A stretch of 64,000 nucleotides of DNA from Corynebacterium silvaticum (GCF_004382825.2 NZ_SDQO02000001.1:558001-622000), one strand, 5' to 3'. Positions 48,634 to 58,796 are shown, numbered from the stretch's first letter. Made by a program: numbers and translations. Notes: generated by a model from the letters alone, not told the origin.

Positions 48634-49338
48634 GTGGACTCTTCTGTTACAGAACCTGAAGGAAAAACCAAAGATACTGGTACGTTTTTAGACCAGATGG
48701 GTGGTCTTGGAGGCTTAGTCTCCTCGACTTTACCTATTCTGGTTTTCGTTCCAATCAACAATAAATGGGGCCTTAATAGAGGTCTCTCGGCTGCGATTGC
48801 GATTGCGATAGCAGTCACCGTGTGGCGCCTGATGCGGAAAGAAAATCTTCAGCCTGCGATCTCAGGGTTTATCGGAGTAGGCATTTGTGCGGCAATCGCA
48901 TGGTGGACTGGAGACGCCAAAGGCTATTTCCTCTATGGCATCTGGATGTCAGGCTTGATGGCTCTTGTGTTTATAGTCTCGTTGATTGTGCGCTGGCCGA
49001 TGGTCGGGATCATCTGGAAGGGGATCAACGGCGAAGGCATGGCGTGGAGAACAAACGTAACGGCACGTCGTGCTTATGCTGTAGCTACTTTCGGATGGGC
49101 CTTAGTATTTGCAACGCGCTTTGTAGTTCAGCGTAATCTTTATGACGCAGACGCAACTAATGCGCTGGCGCTTGCCCGGATTCTTATGGGATGGCCGCTG
49201 ACCGGATTAGTCACGCTCCTTACCGTGTGGATGGTTAAGAAAGCCGCGCGTGCGATGACCACAGAGCACAACATGCCTGTGGAAGAAACTACGGATCGGG
49301 AAGCTAACCCTGACGATCCTCAAGAAGGACATAAATAA
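48634..49338 (+). CDS. DUF3159 membrane protein
   Basis: 234 residues. About six hydrophobic helices (LPILVFVPINNKWGL; AIAIAIAVTVWRLM; AISGFIGVGICAAIAWW; LMALVFIVSLIVRWPMVG) and the family motif RWPMVGIIWKGINGEG. Member of the dut-DUF3710-DUF3159-RNA methyltransferase run. GTG 48634 has AAAGGA upstream; its TAA stop abuts the ATG of the next gene. Function unknown. Confidence 0.88.
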   Translation: MDSSVTEPEGKTKDTGTFLDQMGGLGGLVSSTLPILVFVPINNKWGLNRGLSAAIAIAIAVTVWRLMRKENLQPAISGFIGVGICAAIAWWTGDAKGYFLYGIWMSGLMALVFIVSLIVRWPMVGIIWKGINGEGMAWRTNVTARRAYAVATFGWALVFATRFVVQRNLYDADATNALALARILMGWPLTGLVTLLTVWMVKKAARAMTTEHNMPVEETTDREANPDDPQEGHK

Positions 49339-50658
49339 ATGACTGAGACGGCGTCGGATATGCCCGAGGGATCGAATACAACCATGCATAAGGGAACAAA
49401 AGTCGAGTTGACCATCGAGCGGTCAGCGCATGGGGGCGAGGGTATAGCCTTGTCCGAGGGGCGGGTGGTTTTTGTTCCTAATACCTATCCCGGGGACGTA
49501 GTCGAGGCCACGATTACGCAGGTGAAGAAAAAATTTGCTCGTGCGGAACTGGAAGCGGTGACACGAGCATCCGATCTGAGAACAGTTAATAGATGTCTGG
49601 CAGCGTCGCATGGCGCTGGATGCTGTGATCTAGGCGACATTAAGCCTCAAGAAGAAGCTCAGTTCAAAGTACATATTTTGAAAGACCAGCTTCAGCGTTT
49701 AGGCAAAATCGCCACTATTCCTGCTATTGATGTGCAGACTATCGGGGAACCAGTGGGTTGGCGCACCCGGATGCGCCTTGGTGTCGATGCTCTGGGAAAT
49801 GCCGGTTTTCGCCGTCGTAATTCCCACGACATAGTGGCGCATCATCCTTGTTCACAAGCTGTTCCAGGGTTGTTGGACGGGATTGTCGAATCTGAAGGAG
49901 AAGCAGTGAACTTTACGTTCACGCCAGGTTCTCAGATTGTGGTTGTCCTGGATGATGAGGGTAAACGCTCAGTTGTGGAGACACGAAAGCCATCGCGAGG
50001 GCAGCGTGCTGAGTCGATTCAAAAAGTACTGGAAGGCGACGGTAACGTCACTCAGGTTATCGGCAACGCGCAGTTTACTATTTCAGCAACAGCTTTTTGG
50101 CAAGCGCATAAGGCTTCGGCCCAGCATTATGCTTCCACTATTCAGCGCTGGATTAAAACCACGTTGCAGGAACTCAACCAAGAGGACCTTGCGCACCGCA
50201 GCCATATTGGATGGGACCTCTACGGTGGGGCAGGCGCTTTTGTTCCGGCGATGCTGGATGGGCTGGGAGATAGCGGCGTTGTCCACTCTGTGGAGCTATC
50301 GCCGGAAGCTGCAAAAGCCGGAAAACACGCGCTAAGAAGTGCTCACGACGCACAACGGGTGGTCTTCCATTCTTCGCTGGTGGAGCGCGCTGTTCCGAGG
50401 CTGCCCAAGCCTGTCGCAGTGGTGCTCGATCCGCCGCGGGTGGGGGCTGGGCGAGCAGTCATTGATGATATTGCGCTAGCCTCCCCCGAGGTCGTCGTTC
50501 ATATTGGTTGTGATCCTGCCACCTTTGCTCGCGACATGTCGTATTGGCAGGAGAACGGATACGCGTTGATTCGTCTCCAGTTTGTGGATGCTTTTCCGGG
50601 TACTCATCATTTTGAGACCCTTGGTTTATTGGTGCGCGATAAGAGTCGCGAACTTTAA
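49339..50658 (+). CDS. Class I RNA uridine-C5 methyltransferase (TrmA/RlmD family)
   Basis: 439 residues. N-terminal TRAM domain (VELTIERSAHGGEGIAL ... PGDVVEATI), a Cys cluster (CLAASHGAGCCDLG), an SAM-binding core with GWDLYGGAGAF, VVLDPPRVGAG, and the catalytic Cys in HIGCDPATFARD, then FVDAFPGTHHFE. It makes 5-methyluridine in tRNA or rRNA; which target (TrmA, RlmD, RlmC) cannot be decided from sequence alone. The Cys cluster could hold an Fe-S cluster as in RlmD. Confidence 0.88.
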   Translation: MTETASDMPEGSNTTMHKGTKVELTIERSAHGGEGIALSEGRVVFVPNTYPGDVVEATITQVKKKFARAELEAVTRASDLRTVNRCLAASHGAGCCDLGDIKPQEEAQFKVHILKDQLQRLGKIATIPAIDVQTIGEPVGWRTRMRLGVDALGNAGFRRRNSHDIVAHHPCSQAVPGLLDGIVESEGEAVNFTFTPGSQIVVVLDDEGKRSVVETRKPSRGQRAESIQKVLEGDGNVTQVIGNAQFTISATAFWQAHKASAQHYASTIQRWIKTTLQELNQEDLAHRSHIGWDLYGGAGAFVPAMLDGLGDSGVVHSVELSPEAAKAGKHALRSAHDAQRVVFHSSLVERAVPRLPKPVAVVLDPPRVGAGRAVIDDIALASPEVVVHIGCDPATFARDMSYWQENGYALIRLQFVDAFPGTHHFETLGLLVRDKSREL

Positions 50659-50880
50659 TTATTGCGCTTGTGGCGACATGCGGAAGCAGTGGGCTTTGTT
50701 AGTCAGCGTGAATGACGGAGTAGAATGCGTTTAAGAATTTTGTCACTTCAGGCTTGTAGCTGCATGCGCCCCCAATCGCATGTTTCCTCAGATTGTCGTT
50801 TCCCCTCCAGTATCCTCAACTGAGAGCACTAACAGCTAGGCCCGTCGTCCGCGATCAATGAAAGGGTGCGCCTTTCCTCC

Positions 50881-52800
50881 ATGGGTATTCTTCACACCGT
50901 CTCGTCTCCGGCCGACGTGAAAAGGCTCTCGTTTGATGAGCTTGATGCGCTTGCCGCAGAGATTAGAGAATTTCTTGTTGAAAAAGTATCTGCTACCGGA
51001 GGGCACCTGGGGCCAAATCTTGGAGTAGTTGAACTGACGATTGCTTTGCATCGTGTCTTTTCTTCTCCTTCGGACCCCATTATTTTTGATACGTCGCATC
51101 AGTCCTACGTTCATAAGATCCTGACGGGTCGTGTGGGGTTATTTGACTCGCTGAGGCAAAAGGGCGGCTTGTCCGGTTACACGGACCGCTCAGAGAGCCC
51201 TCACGACTGGACCGAATCTTCACACGCTTCAGCGGCATTGTCGTACGCAGATGGTCTATCAAAGGCGTTTGAGATTCAAGGGGAAACCCATCGCAACGTG
51301 GTTGCGATCGTTGGCGACGGCGCTTTGACCGGTGGAATGTGTTGGGAGGCCCTCAACAACATCGCAATGAGCAAAGACCGCAACGTTGTGATCGTGGTCA
51401 ACGACAATGGTCGTAGCTATTCTCCTACGATCGGCGGTTTTGCCGATAACCTCGCGGGCCTCCGGATGCAGCCGTTCTACGACAAGATGATGGAGCAGGG
51501 GAAGAGCACACTGAAGGCCCTTGGTTGGGTAGGTGAGCGAACTTTTGAAGCGCTTCATGCCTTCAAAGAAGGCGTTAAATCTAGCGTTATTCCTACAGAA
51601 ATGTTCCCTGAACTGGGAATGAAGTACATCGGCCCGGTTAATGGACATAACATCAAGGCTGTAGAAACTGCACTCCGTTATGGACGAGACCATAAAGGTC
51701 CGCTGATCGTTCATGTGGTCACCGAAAAGGGCAAGGGCTATGCCCCCGCAGAAAATGATGTTGCGGAACTCATGCATTCCACGGGTGTTATTAACCCCAA
51801 GACGGGTGAGCCCGTAGGGACGAAAAGCCCTGGCTGGACATCTGTGTTTAGTAAGGAACTCGTAGAGGTAGGCAAGGAACGTCAGGATATCGTGGCCATT
51901 ACCGCTGCGATGGCAGGCCCGACTGGTTTGTCGGCCTTCGGCGACGCGTATCCGGAGAGATTTTTTGACGTAGGGATCGCTGAACAACATGCGATGACCT
52001 CTGCAGCGGGCCTAGCCTTGGGCGGCCTGCACCCTGTTGTCGCGGTGTATTCTACGTTCCTCAACCGGGCGTTTGACCAGATGGTCATGGATGTCAGTCT
52101 CCTTGAACTGCCGGTTACCATCGTGTTGGACAGGGCAGGCGTAACTGGTTCTGATGGTGCAAGCCACAATGGTGTATGGGATTTTGCTATAACCTCAGTG
52201 ATTCCGGGGATGCGTGTTGCGGCTCCGCGAGATGGCTCGCAGCTTAAAGAACTCTTCCGTGAAGCCGTGTCTATTGACGGCCCCACAGTGGTCAGGTTCC
52301 CTAAAGGAAATCTTCCTGAGGAGATCCCGGCGTTAATGGGGCTTGACGACGGCGCGGAGGTGCTGGCTTATGCGGACACTGAAGGTGCTGATAGCGATTC
52401 GCCCAGTATCTTGATCGTTGCGGTAGGCATTATGGCGAAGACCGCGATGGAAGCATGTTCGACCTTGATCGAAGAAGGCTTAAACGTAACAGTGGTGGAT
52501 CCGCGATGGGTTTCACCTGTTGCACCGTCGCTAATCGCTATGGCGGCAGATCATGATCTTGTGGTCACCATTGAAGACGGCATTATCCATGGCGGTATTG
52601 GCTCGATGATTAATGAGTCTCTTAACGCTGCAGAAATTGATGTGCCGGTTCGAAACCTAGCCTTCCCGGAGATGTTCCCCGAACATGCGTCGAGAAGCGA
52701 ACTGCTTAAGATCGTTGGACTTGACTCTCACAGTGTGACCACCGCTATTTGTGGTTGGGCGGAAGATCTCTTTGGCCCTAGTGAGGCAGAGGCCGAATAG
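50881..52800 (+). CDS. dxs: 1-deoxy-D-xylulose-5-phosphate synthase
   Basis: 639 residues. Joins pyruvate and glyceraldehyde 3-phosphate for the MEP isoprenoid pathway. TPP motif [18 protein letters not shown]-terminal [52 protein letters not shown] and [15 protein letters not shown] are all present. ATG 50881 begins at [10 protein letters not shown]; an in-frame start at 50866 is possible. A hairpin follows, convergent with the RNase D-like gene. Confidence 0.96.
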   Translation: MGILHTVSSPADVKRLSFDELDALAAEIREFLVEKVSATGGHLGPNLGVVELTIALHRVFSSPSDPIIFDTSHQSYVHKILTGRVGLFDSLRQKGGLSGYTDRSESPHDWTESSHASAALSYADGLSKAFEIQGETHRNVVAIVGDGALTGGMCWEALNNIAMSKDRNVVIVVNDNGRSYSPTIGGFADNLAGLRMQPFYDKMMEQGKSTLKALGWVGERTFEALHAFKEGVKSSVIPTEMFPELGMKYIGPVNGHNIKAVETALRYGRDHKGPLIVHVVTEKGKGYAPAENDVAELMHSTGVINPKTGEPVGTKSPGWTSVFSKELVEVGKERQDIVAITAAMAGPTGLSAFGDAYPERFFDVGIAEQHAMTSAAGLALGGLHPVVAVYSTFLNRAFDQMVMDVSLLELPVTIVLDRAGVTGSDGASHNGVWDFAITSVIPGMRVAAPRDGSQLKELFREAVSIDGPTVVRFPKGNLPEEIPALMGLDDGAEVLAYADTEGADSDSPSILIVAVGIMAKTAMEACSTLIEEGLNVTVVDPRWVSPVAPSLIAMAADHDLVVTIEDGIIHGGIGSMINESLNAAEIDVPVRNLAFPEMFPEHASRSELLKIVGLDSHSVTTAICGWAEDLFGPSEAEAE

Positions 52801-52807
52801 AGGAGAG

Positions 52808-52846
52808 GCTGCGTCGACAAGCTTTTATAGGAGCTTGCGACGCAGC
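52808..52846. terminator. Hairpin at the dxs / RNase D-like convergence
   Basis: GCTGCGTCG at 52808-52816 pairs perfectly with CGACGCAGC at 52838-52846, with CAAGCT/AGCTTG nested inside. It includes the stop of the minus-strand gene at 52825. Confidence 0.82.
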
Positions 52847-54030
52847 GTGTCGAGGACAATCTGAATCTGCCACTCACGCGCCTGGTGATCTCTTAAGGCT
52901 TGCACGAGATCATCGTGAGAGGTAATTGAGTGCGTGGTGCAGCATAACCAGACGATTTCTCGGAGCGCTGAGGGCTGGAGAATATTCTCGACCGGAATCT
53001 CCAGGCGGAGAGACAGCGAACTCAAGGAGCTTTGTACGTCCTCCCACGCTGCGAAGACCTCCGGGTAGTCGCGTCCCCATAAAGATTTGGGTGGATAAGG
53101 ACGCGGTGGGCGAGGAATTCTTTGTGGCCATTGATGTGACGGAATCTCACGAGCAGCTGTGACAACGCCTAACCACTTACGAGACGACTTTCGTAACCGA
53201 GAAGGGTAACCGGGGGAGCGATCTACTGCACGTATGCTCTGAGGCATAGAAAGCGCTAAACCGATTATTGCTTTATCTGGCAGTATGCGAGACACCGCCT
53301 TATCTACTTCACAAGCTTCTTTTTCTCGTGCAGTCCAGACTTCTCTGGCAATAACAAGTTGTTCTGGATTCTTAATAGAACCGAGCCCCTTGAGATCTAT
53401 CCACTGCTTCGGTGGACGTGGATTCTCATATTCCGTGTAGACAAGGTGGGCAAACTCCTGCTCGGCCCATTCAAGTTTGCCTTGAGAATCGAGGAGTTCC
53501 GCCATCGCGTCAGCGAGATCCAAGAGGTTTTCCACATCGAGGGCAGCGTAATTGAGCCAGTCCGTAGGAAGAGGACGCGTGGACCAATCTTCTGCACCAT
53601 GCCCTTTACGCAACGTGAAGCCGACGATTTCTTCAGTCATCGCAGCAAGATTGACGCGCGGCATGCCGATGAGCCGGCCGGCAAGCTCAGTATCAAAAAT
53701 ATTGGAAGGGCGTAGTCCCAACTCGCGTAGACACGGTAGGTCACTAGGAGCCGCATGGATTACCCAGGTGTGGAAGTTGAGCACTCTCCCGAGATGTTGG
53801 GTAACCGCCTCTGGGTGAATTGAGGGGTCAATAAGTACCGTGCCAGCTTGTCTCCTACGGATCTGCAGAAGAAATGCGCGATCATCATAACGGAAACCAG
53901 AAGCACGTTCTGTATCTACGGCAAAGGGGCCAACGCCAGATTCGAGAAGACGCGCTGCATCAGCTATTTCTTCTACCGTAGTGCACAGCGGAGGAAGGCC
54001 CTCCCGGGGTTCGTCGAGAAGCTCAGGCAT
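52825..54030 (-). CDS. rnd: Ribonuclease D-like 3'-5' exonuclease with HRDC domain
   Basis: 401 residues. DEDD exonuclease fold: GPFAVDTERASGFRYDDRAFLLQ (Exo I), SNIFDTELAGRLIG (Exo II) and the Exo III segment WLNYAALDVENLLDL, with the DEDD acids Asp38-type, Asp, Asp; then an HRDC-like C-terminal half. Probably trims tRNA 3' ends. Preceded 10 bp upstream on the same strand by the DUF3000 gene, which should be in the same operon. Confidence 0.9.
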   Translation of the reverse strand: MPELLDEPREGLPPLCTTVEEIADAARLLESGVGPFAVDTERASGFRYDDRAFLLQIRRRQAGTVLIDPSIHPEAVTQHLGRVLNFHTWVIHAAPSDLPCLRELGLRPSNIFDTELAGRLIGMPRVNLAAMTEEIVGFTLRKGHGAEDWSTRPLPTDWLNYAALDVENLLDLADAMAELLDSQGKLEWAEQEFAHLVYTEYENPRPPKQWIDLKGLGSIKNPEQLVIAREVWTAREKEACEVDKAVSRILPDKAIIGLALSMPQSIRAVDRSPGYPSRLRKSSRKWLGVVTAAREIPSHQWPQRIPRPPRPYPPKSLWGRDYPEVFAAWEDVQSSLSSLSLRLEIPVENILQPSALREIVWLCCTTHSITSHDDLVQALRDHQAREWQIQIVLDTLRRKLL

Positions 54031-54040
54031 AATCTACGTA

Positions 54041-54649
54041 TTAGAGGCCTATTGCGGAGATGCCCTCAGGAGGCAGGCCTGCGACGTTAGCAAGGACCTT
54101 GGAAAAAGCGAGAACGTGTGGTGCAAGATCACAGGATTTTGCAGTCCACGATGCTCGCATCTCAACCTGATACGCCCGTGGCGGCCCCCCGATGTCTCCA
54201 AAGCGAACCGAGGACGTGGAGGTCACTGTTCCGCCTAAGTTGCTAAAACCTGCATCTGCTAGCCCCTCAGTAAGCCATTCCCAGGAGACCTCGGGAAGAA
54301 GGGGGTCGTTGGCTACAGAATCATCCATATCGGCCTGGATATAAGCAACGAGGCGCATGGTCCCTTCCCACGTATCCTCAGAGTGAGGATCATGAAGAAG
54401 GATGAGTCGACCAAAAGCATCGCCTTCGCTGCGGTCAGGGATGCGCGACCCCTGACTCGGCTCCGATACCTCTAGGCCGATTGCATGGCTAAATGGAGCG
54501 AGACGCTGCGGGGGACGAATTGTCCCCAAAGTGATCTCAGGACGCAGTATGGCCTGATGCATGGATTCGACAGCCTGGGAAAACTCAGGTGGGGTCGAGT
54601 CCGTGGCATCCGAGAGGGTGGGCGTCGAAGGTGCTTGAGAATCAGTCAC
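54041..54649 (-). CDS. DUF3000 domain-containing protein
   Basis: 202 residues. Family core begins PPEFSQAVESMHQAILRPEI; TLGTIRPPQRLAPFSHAIGLEV, EGTMRLVAYIQADMDDS and APHVLAFSKVLANVAGLPPEG follow. Conserved ahead of the RNase D-like gene in Actinobacteria. GTG 54649 is chosen because the upstream in-frame extension is unconserved and basic; it has no clear ribosome site, so the start is uncertain and may be leaderless. Function unknown. Confidence 0.85.
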   Translation of the reverse strand: MTDSQAPSTPTLSDATDSTPPEFSQAVESMHQAILRPEITLGTIRPPQRLAPFSHAIGLEVSEPSQGSRIPDRSEGDAFGRLILLHDPHSEDTWEGTMRLVAYIQADMDDSVANDPLLPEVSWEWLTEGLADAGFSNLGGTVTSTSSVRFGDIGGPPRAYQVEMRASWTAKSCDLAPHVLAFSKVLANVAGLPPEGISAIGL

Positions 54650-54985
54650 AAGGGAGAACGTAACTTTTGCTGTGCAAGTTTGGTGGGAGGCGCGCCGGAA
54701 GTGCGTAATGCTTGAACTGCGTATAGGAAATAAGCCAACGTGAGACGGGGTAAGAAAGAGCCGTGGCTTGTACAAGAGGCGAGGGGAACAGCGCTCTTTG
54801 ACCATCGGTCGGAATAAAACTTAAGATTGATAGCCAGGCGGGAGTTTGGTGGATGAATCGAATTCGGAGGAGTCGCCTTCTCCATGAAGCCCTGTCTCAT
54901 TAATCCGAACATGCAAGACGACGAGCACCACGCTGTAGCGGTACGTTATAGACGGCAACTTCGCGCAGATAGAAAGGGCTATACA

Positions 54986-55690
54986 GTGGCAAAGAAGATT
55001 GACTTCGATGAGTTGAACAGCTTGCAAAGGTATTCGCAGTTTGCGACGTTCAAAGCAATACCAGGAGCTTTGGGCACAGAAAGAAGCGATATCATCGCTC
55101 AGGCACAGGACTTTTTCGCCGAGCTGGAACGCGAAGGAGTGGTTTCAGTCCGCGGAATTTATGACTTGTCGGGGTGCCGAGCTGAAGCTGACTTTATGAT
55201 CTGGTGGATTGCAGAGGAATTTGAACAGATTCAGGATGCATACTGTAGGTTCCGCCGAGACACCGTGCTGGGGCAGACCACAGAGGTCTTCTGGCTAGGT
55301 AACTCACTCCACCGTCCTGCAGAGTTTAACCGTTCACACCTTCCCTCATTCATTATGGGAGAAGAGCCCGGTCAGTGGATTACTGTGTATCCTTTCGTGC
55401 GTTCTTATGACTGGTACCTTATGGATCCACAAGAGCGTCGTGCCATCTTGGTTGAGCATGGCCAAGCAGCCCGCGAATACCCAGATGTTCGCGCTAACAC
55501 CGTCCCTGCTTTCGCCTTGGGTGACTATGAGTGGATGTTGGCCTTTGAAGCGCCGAGCTTGGACCGTATCGTTGATCTGATGCATCAAATGCGTTACACC
55601 AAGGCGCGGCTTCATGTACGCGAAGAGGTGCCGTTCTTTACCGGTAAGCGAGTAACGACTATCGGCGATGTGATTTCTGTACTGCCATAA
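54986..55690 (+). CDS. chdC: Coproheme decarboxylase ChdC (HemQ)
   Basis: 234 residues. Converts coproheme to haem b, the last step of the coproporphyrin-dependent route used by Actinobacteria. Chlorite-dismutase fold with WITVYPFVRSYDWYLM, the ALGDYEWMLAFEA strand and MRYTKARLHVREEVPFFTG near the C-terminus. GTG 54986 with AGAAAGGG upstream begins MAKKIDFDELN; upstream in-frame starts give an unconserved leader. The product haem may serve the Dyp peroxidase at 62320. Confidence 0.92.
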   Translation: MAKKIDFDELNSLQRYSQFATFKAIPGALGTERSDIIAQAQDFFAELEREGVVSVRGIYDLSGCRAEADFMIWWIAEEFEQIQDAYCRFRRDTVLGQTTEVFWLGNSLHRPAEFNRSHLPSFIMGEEPGQWITVYPFVRSYDWYLMDPQERRAILVEHGQAAREYPDVRANTVPAFALGDYEWMLAFEAPSLDRIVDLMHQMRYTKARLHVREEVPFFTGKRVTTIGDVISVLP

Positions 55691-55709
55691 CTTTTCTGGT
55701 TTAAGAAAA

Positions 55710-55755
55710 ACTCCCCTCGTTTTGGCCCTTGTGTGGGCTCATAGACGAGGGGAGT
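55710..55755. terminator. Bidirectional terminator between chdC and msrB
   Basis: ACTCCCCTCGT at 55710-55720 pairs perfectly with ACGAGGGGAGT at 55745-55755, with an A-run before and TGGTTTTATTT after. Shared by convergent genes. Confidence 0.88.
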
Positions 55756-55766
55756 AGTGGTTTTAT

Positions 55767-56177
55767 TTAGTCGATGGGCTTCTCTTCTAGCTCAAGGCAG
55801 ATTGAGTTAATGCAATAACGTAGGTCTGTGGGGGTGGAATAGCCTTCCCCTGCGAAAACGTGACCTAGGTGCGAGTTGCAGGTGGCACACAGGACCTCGG
55901 TGCGCACCATTCCTAGCGAGGTATCGGAGCGCTCGATAATCTTGTCTCCTGCCAGCGGGGAGAAAAACGAGGGCCAGCCACAATGGGAATCAAATTTCTC
56001 TGTGGATCTGAATAGCTCCGTTCCGCATGCTCGGCAGGAATAAACGCCTTCGGTCTTTGTATTTGTGTATTTACCAACGTGGGGAGCTTCAGTTCCGGCC
56101 TGTCGCAGAACCCGGTATTCTTCAGCGCTGAGTCGTTGCCGCCACTGATCGTCGGAAATCAGCTTGAAGTTGGTCAT
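55767..56177 (-). CDS. msrB: Peptide-methionine (R)-S-oxide reductase MsrB
   Basis: 136 residues. Repairs Met-R-sulfoxide. Catalytic Cys122 in LRYCINSICLEL; zinc cysteines 48 and 51 (CRAC) and 97 and 100 (CATC). No second resolving Cys at the usual position near residue 63 is evident apart from Cys66 in DSHCGWPSF, which is the known alternative. ATG 56177 is eight bases after AGGAG, favoured over the in-frame GTG at 56186. Confidence 0.95.
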   Translation of the reverse strand: MTNFKLISDDQWRQRLSAEEYRVLRQAGTEAPHVGKYTNTKTEGVYSCRACGTELFRSTEKFDSHCGWPSFFSPLAGDKIIERSDTSLGMVRTEVLCATCNSHLGHVFAGEGYSTPTDLRYCINSICLELEEKPID

Positions 56178-56403
56178 GGTAAGCACTCCTTGTTAGTCGA
56201 CGGGCTTGGAAACCAAGCGCTAATGGATCTTATGTATCTATCAACACATGAGGTTTCCTGATATTTCCCTTTATGAGCCGATTCAGGAATTTAACAGCAA
56301 TACAGCAGGATTATGGTAGCTTCCGACGCGAAAACGCAGGATAAGCGCTGAATAAAAAAGAAAGATAGGGCAGAGTGCTTTTTAAGACTTCTTCCTGGGA
56401 GCT

Positions 56404-57684
56404 TTAAGCGGTCGATGGCTTCAGCGCAGCATCGTTGTTGAGGTCTGCCTGCCGCCACGCCATGGCGCTGACGCTGATAGCGATGATGAGTAGTCCCCAG
56501 CCAAAAGTGGCCTGGAACGTAGTGATCCAAGGTCCTACTACCGGCCAATACGAGGAAGTCCAATCAAAAGGTGCAAGGACAAGTAATGCACCAATCCATG
56601 CTGTCCATGTATGCATAGGGGAGCGAGAAAGAAGAACGGTAAACAGCAGGGGGAAAAGCGTCATGGAATAGTACATTTGCCCCAGCGCGGATAAGAAAAA
56701 GCCGGCGAGGAGGAGAAGCGATGCTGTGGAAATAATCCACAGCAAAGGTTCCTTTGACCGCCATTGAAGCAGGAAGAGAAGACCCGCAATAACGAGCCCA
56801 GCAAAGAGCACGAAAAAGAAAGCGCTCACCCATGTCGGCGCACCGAAGTACACTGCCATGCCACGCAAGGAGCTATTGGCGTAGTCTCGAACTTCTTTGA
56901 GATAAGGCGCCGTACGGCTAAGGTACTCGGAAGCGCCTGGGACTAGGATCCAACCGACAATATTGGCAACTATCGGAATACCCAATGCAGCGCACAGAGT
57001 CCGCCAGTGCAGCAAAACTAGAGGGATAAAAAGGACTGGCAGGAAAACAGGTTTGACCACAATAGCCAGACCAATAATAATTCCGGCCCACCACCGCCGA
57101 TTATCAAGAGTCAATCGGAGAAAAGCGACAAAAGCTAAAAGCAAAATTCCGTTGATATTGGAAAAGATGAGGGTGTTTCTTACGGCTTCTGTGAGGAAAG
57201 CTAGCGCGACGACGAGCGGAAAGACTGCGCTTTTGATCGAGTACCCAAAAAGCCGAGTGAGAAGCGCCAGCGCCGCGATGATGGCAGCGGCATTTGCAAT
57301 GATGAACACCAGGCGCTGAAACGCAAAATGAGTGCCTAGGGCTATCGGCGACAGGAGAACAGTGGCTCCGGGGTTATAGAGATAATGTGGGTCAACGAAA
57401 TAGTACGTCTCGTTATAGACGGGAACTCCGTCGAGGAAACGTCGTAAAGCATTATAAACGGTAGAGAAATCATCGGTGATGCTGCCGTTAACACCTAAAA
57501 CCGCAACACTGTATATGACCAAGCCAATGGCTAGCGGATATAACGCCTTTTTTCCCGCGCTATCCCATGGTGTTCGAGCTGGCGCCGGTTGGGAGTAGGA
57601 GAACGAGCGGGATATCTCCGCCTGCCGACGCAACCATTGAGGGAAAGAAAAACGGGTGCTACGGGTAATTTGATTCTCGGTCAC
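56404..57684 (-). CDS. aftC: Arabinofuranosyltransferase AftC (GT-C)
   Basis: 426 residues. Adds alpha-1,3-arabinofuranose branches to cell-wall arabinan and lipoarabinomannan. A GT-C protein with about 10 hydrophobic helices and the acidic loop motif SITDDFSTVYNAL near residues 71-83, typical for lipid-linked sugar donors. The size matches mycobacterial AftC. GTG 57684. The neighbourhood (msrB-chdC on one side, RibD-like on the other) is the one I recall for aftC in C. glutamicum. Confidence 0.87.
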   Translation of the reverse strand: MTENQITRSTRFSFPQWLRRQAEISRSFSYSQPAPARTPWDSAGKKALYPLAIGLVIYSVAVLGVNGSITDDFSTVYNALRRFLDGVPVYNETYYFVDPHYLYNPGATVLLSPIALGTHFAFQRLVFIIANAAAIIAALALLTRLFGYSIKSAVFPLVVALAFLTEAVRNTLIFSNINGILLLAFVAFLRLTLDNRRWWAGIIIGLAIVVKPVFLPVLFIPLVLLHWRTLCAALGIPIVANIVGWILVPGASEYLSRTAPYLKEVRDYANSSLRGMAVYFGAPTWVSAFFFVLFAGLVIAGLLFLLQWRSKEPLLWIISTASLLLLAGFFLSALGQMYYSMTLFPLLFTVLLSRSPMHTWTAWIGALLVLAPFDWTSSYWPVVGPWITTFQATFGWGLLIIAISVSAMAWRQADLNNDAALKPSTA

Positions 57685-57755
57685 TTTGATTACCGTAGTG
57701 GAAAAACCCGTGGGGTGGGGGATTGAAACTGGTTAGTACCTCGAAAAATCTGTTG

Positions 57756-58550
57756 TTAAAGTTTGTTGCCTGAAGTGGCTTTGAGCCTGAGAAAAACTGA
57801 CCCATCGGTGGCAGTGAGAGTTTCTTCTACGGCAAAGTGATACAAAGCGGTGTCGGTCGATGAGTCGGTGCCAAAACTGGGCGTTTCTACGGGTAACGCA
57901 ATAACAGGTGCAATGGTCAGGTGAATGATGTCAATGAGCTGGGTCTGAAGAAGCTTCCGATACAAGGACGGTCCGCCTTCGCAACTGATGCGGGAAAAAC
58001 CGTTTTTGTGCAGAGTTGTCAGCGCTGAGTGGAGGCCTGCGGGAGTTGATAAATCGGAAACCATAAGAACGACGATCCCCGCGTCAGTGAGTCGACGGTA
58101 CCGATGCGCCCGCTGAGCATCCTGCTTATCGACGTTCTCAGTAATCACAAGTAAAGAACCTCGCGCGCTTGGCTCAAAGACAACCGAATCGCTGGGAAAA
58201 TCGAGAGAACGACTGACTATGCCAAGGGCGGGAAGGGGAGTCTGTCCTCGGGTTTTTCGCTCTATCTGGGCTTCTGATGAGAGTAAAACAGGGACATAAG
58301 ATTCGGCCTTGATAGTCGCGGAGGTAACCAGCACGAGGTCTGACCCTGCTCGCACAGCCGTGATCATCTCTGCGTCCAGAGGTGCGGAGGAAAACCCGGA
58401 TACACCGTTGATGGTAGCGGATCCATTAAGAGTGGCTAAGGTGATAGCTCTTAGCTCCGGGTGCTGGACTGGCTGAACCTCTCCTAGTAACTGTTGTGCC
58501 TGCTGCTGCGGAGTTTGCGTTAGGGGAGACTGCTGCTGAGTAGTGGACAT
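57756..58550 (-). CDS. RibD C-terminal-like pyrimidine reductase family protein
   Basis: 264 residues with the dihydrofolate-reductase-like fold of the RibD reductase domain: RAITLATLNGSATINGVSGFSSAPLD, LVLVTSATIKAES and ISCEGGPSLYRKLL near the end. It has no deaminase domain, so it is a stand-alone reductase; the substrate in corynebacteria is not known. The N-terminal ~20 residues are Gln-rich (TTQQQSPLTQTPQQQAQQ). Next upstream on this strand are tRNA genes. Confidence 0.87.
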   Translation of the reverse strand: MSTTQQQSPLTQTPQQQAQQLLGEVQPVQHPELRAITLATLNGSATINGVSGFSSAPLDAEMITAVRAGSDLVLVTSATIKAESYVPVLLSSEAQIERKTRGQTPLPALGIVSRSLDFPSDSVVFEPSARGSLLVITENVDKQDAQRAHRYRRLTDAGIVVLMVSDLSTPAGLHSALTTLHKNGFSRISCEGGPSLYRKLLQTQLIDIIHLTIAPVIALPVETPSFGTDSSTDTALYHFAVEETLTATDGSVFLRLKATSGNKL

Positions 58551-58568
58551 AAAACGATTAGACCATAA

Positions 58569-58598
58569 AAGGCGGCACCTCTTAGGAGGTGCCGCCTT
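58569..58598 (-). terminator. Terminator after tRNA-Gly
   Basis: AAGGCGGCACCT at 58569-58580 pairs perfectly with AGGTGCCGCCTT at 58587-58598; on the minus strand it is followed by TTATGG after a TTTT run. It ends the minus-strand tRNA cluster before the RibD-like gene. Confidence 0.88.
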
Positions 58599-58604
58599 AT
58601 GCTG

Positions 58605-58677
58605 AGCGGATGACGAGACTCGAACTCGTGACCCTCACCTTGGCAAGGTGATGCGCTACCAACTGCGCTACATCCGC
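58605..58677 (-). tRNA. tRNA-Gly(GCC)
   Basis: 73 bases on the minus strand. Acceptor GCGGATG/CATCCGC, D-arm AGCGCAGTTGGTAGCGC, anticodon loop TTGCCAA with GCC, and T-loop TTCGAGT. Discriminator T; CCA is not encoded. Last of four minus-strand tRNAs and near-identical to the copy at 58901. Confidence 0.97.
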
Positions 58678-58713
58678 ATGTTTCTACTGTTTGAAAAGCC
58701 TGAAACAAGGCTT

Positions 58714-58788
58714 TGGTGCGCGATACTGGGATTGAACCAGTGACCTCTTCCGTGTCAGGGAAGCGCTCTCCCGCTGAGCTAAACGCGC
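58714..58788 (-). tRNA. tRNA-Val(GAC)
   Basis: Minus strand. Acceptor GCGCGTT/ATCGCGC (one mismatch), D-arm with AGCTCAGCGGGAGAGC, anticodon loop CTGACAC with GAC, and T-loop TTCAATC. CCA is encoded, included here. Confidence 0.97.
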
Positions 58789-58796
58789 TTAATGCG

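Noticed and set aside
51259..51990. 243-residue open frame antisense to dxs
   Set aside because: Opposite strand of a strongly conserved gene; no motif or ribosome site.
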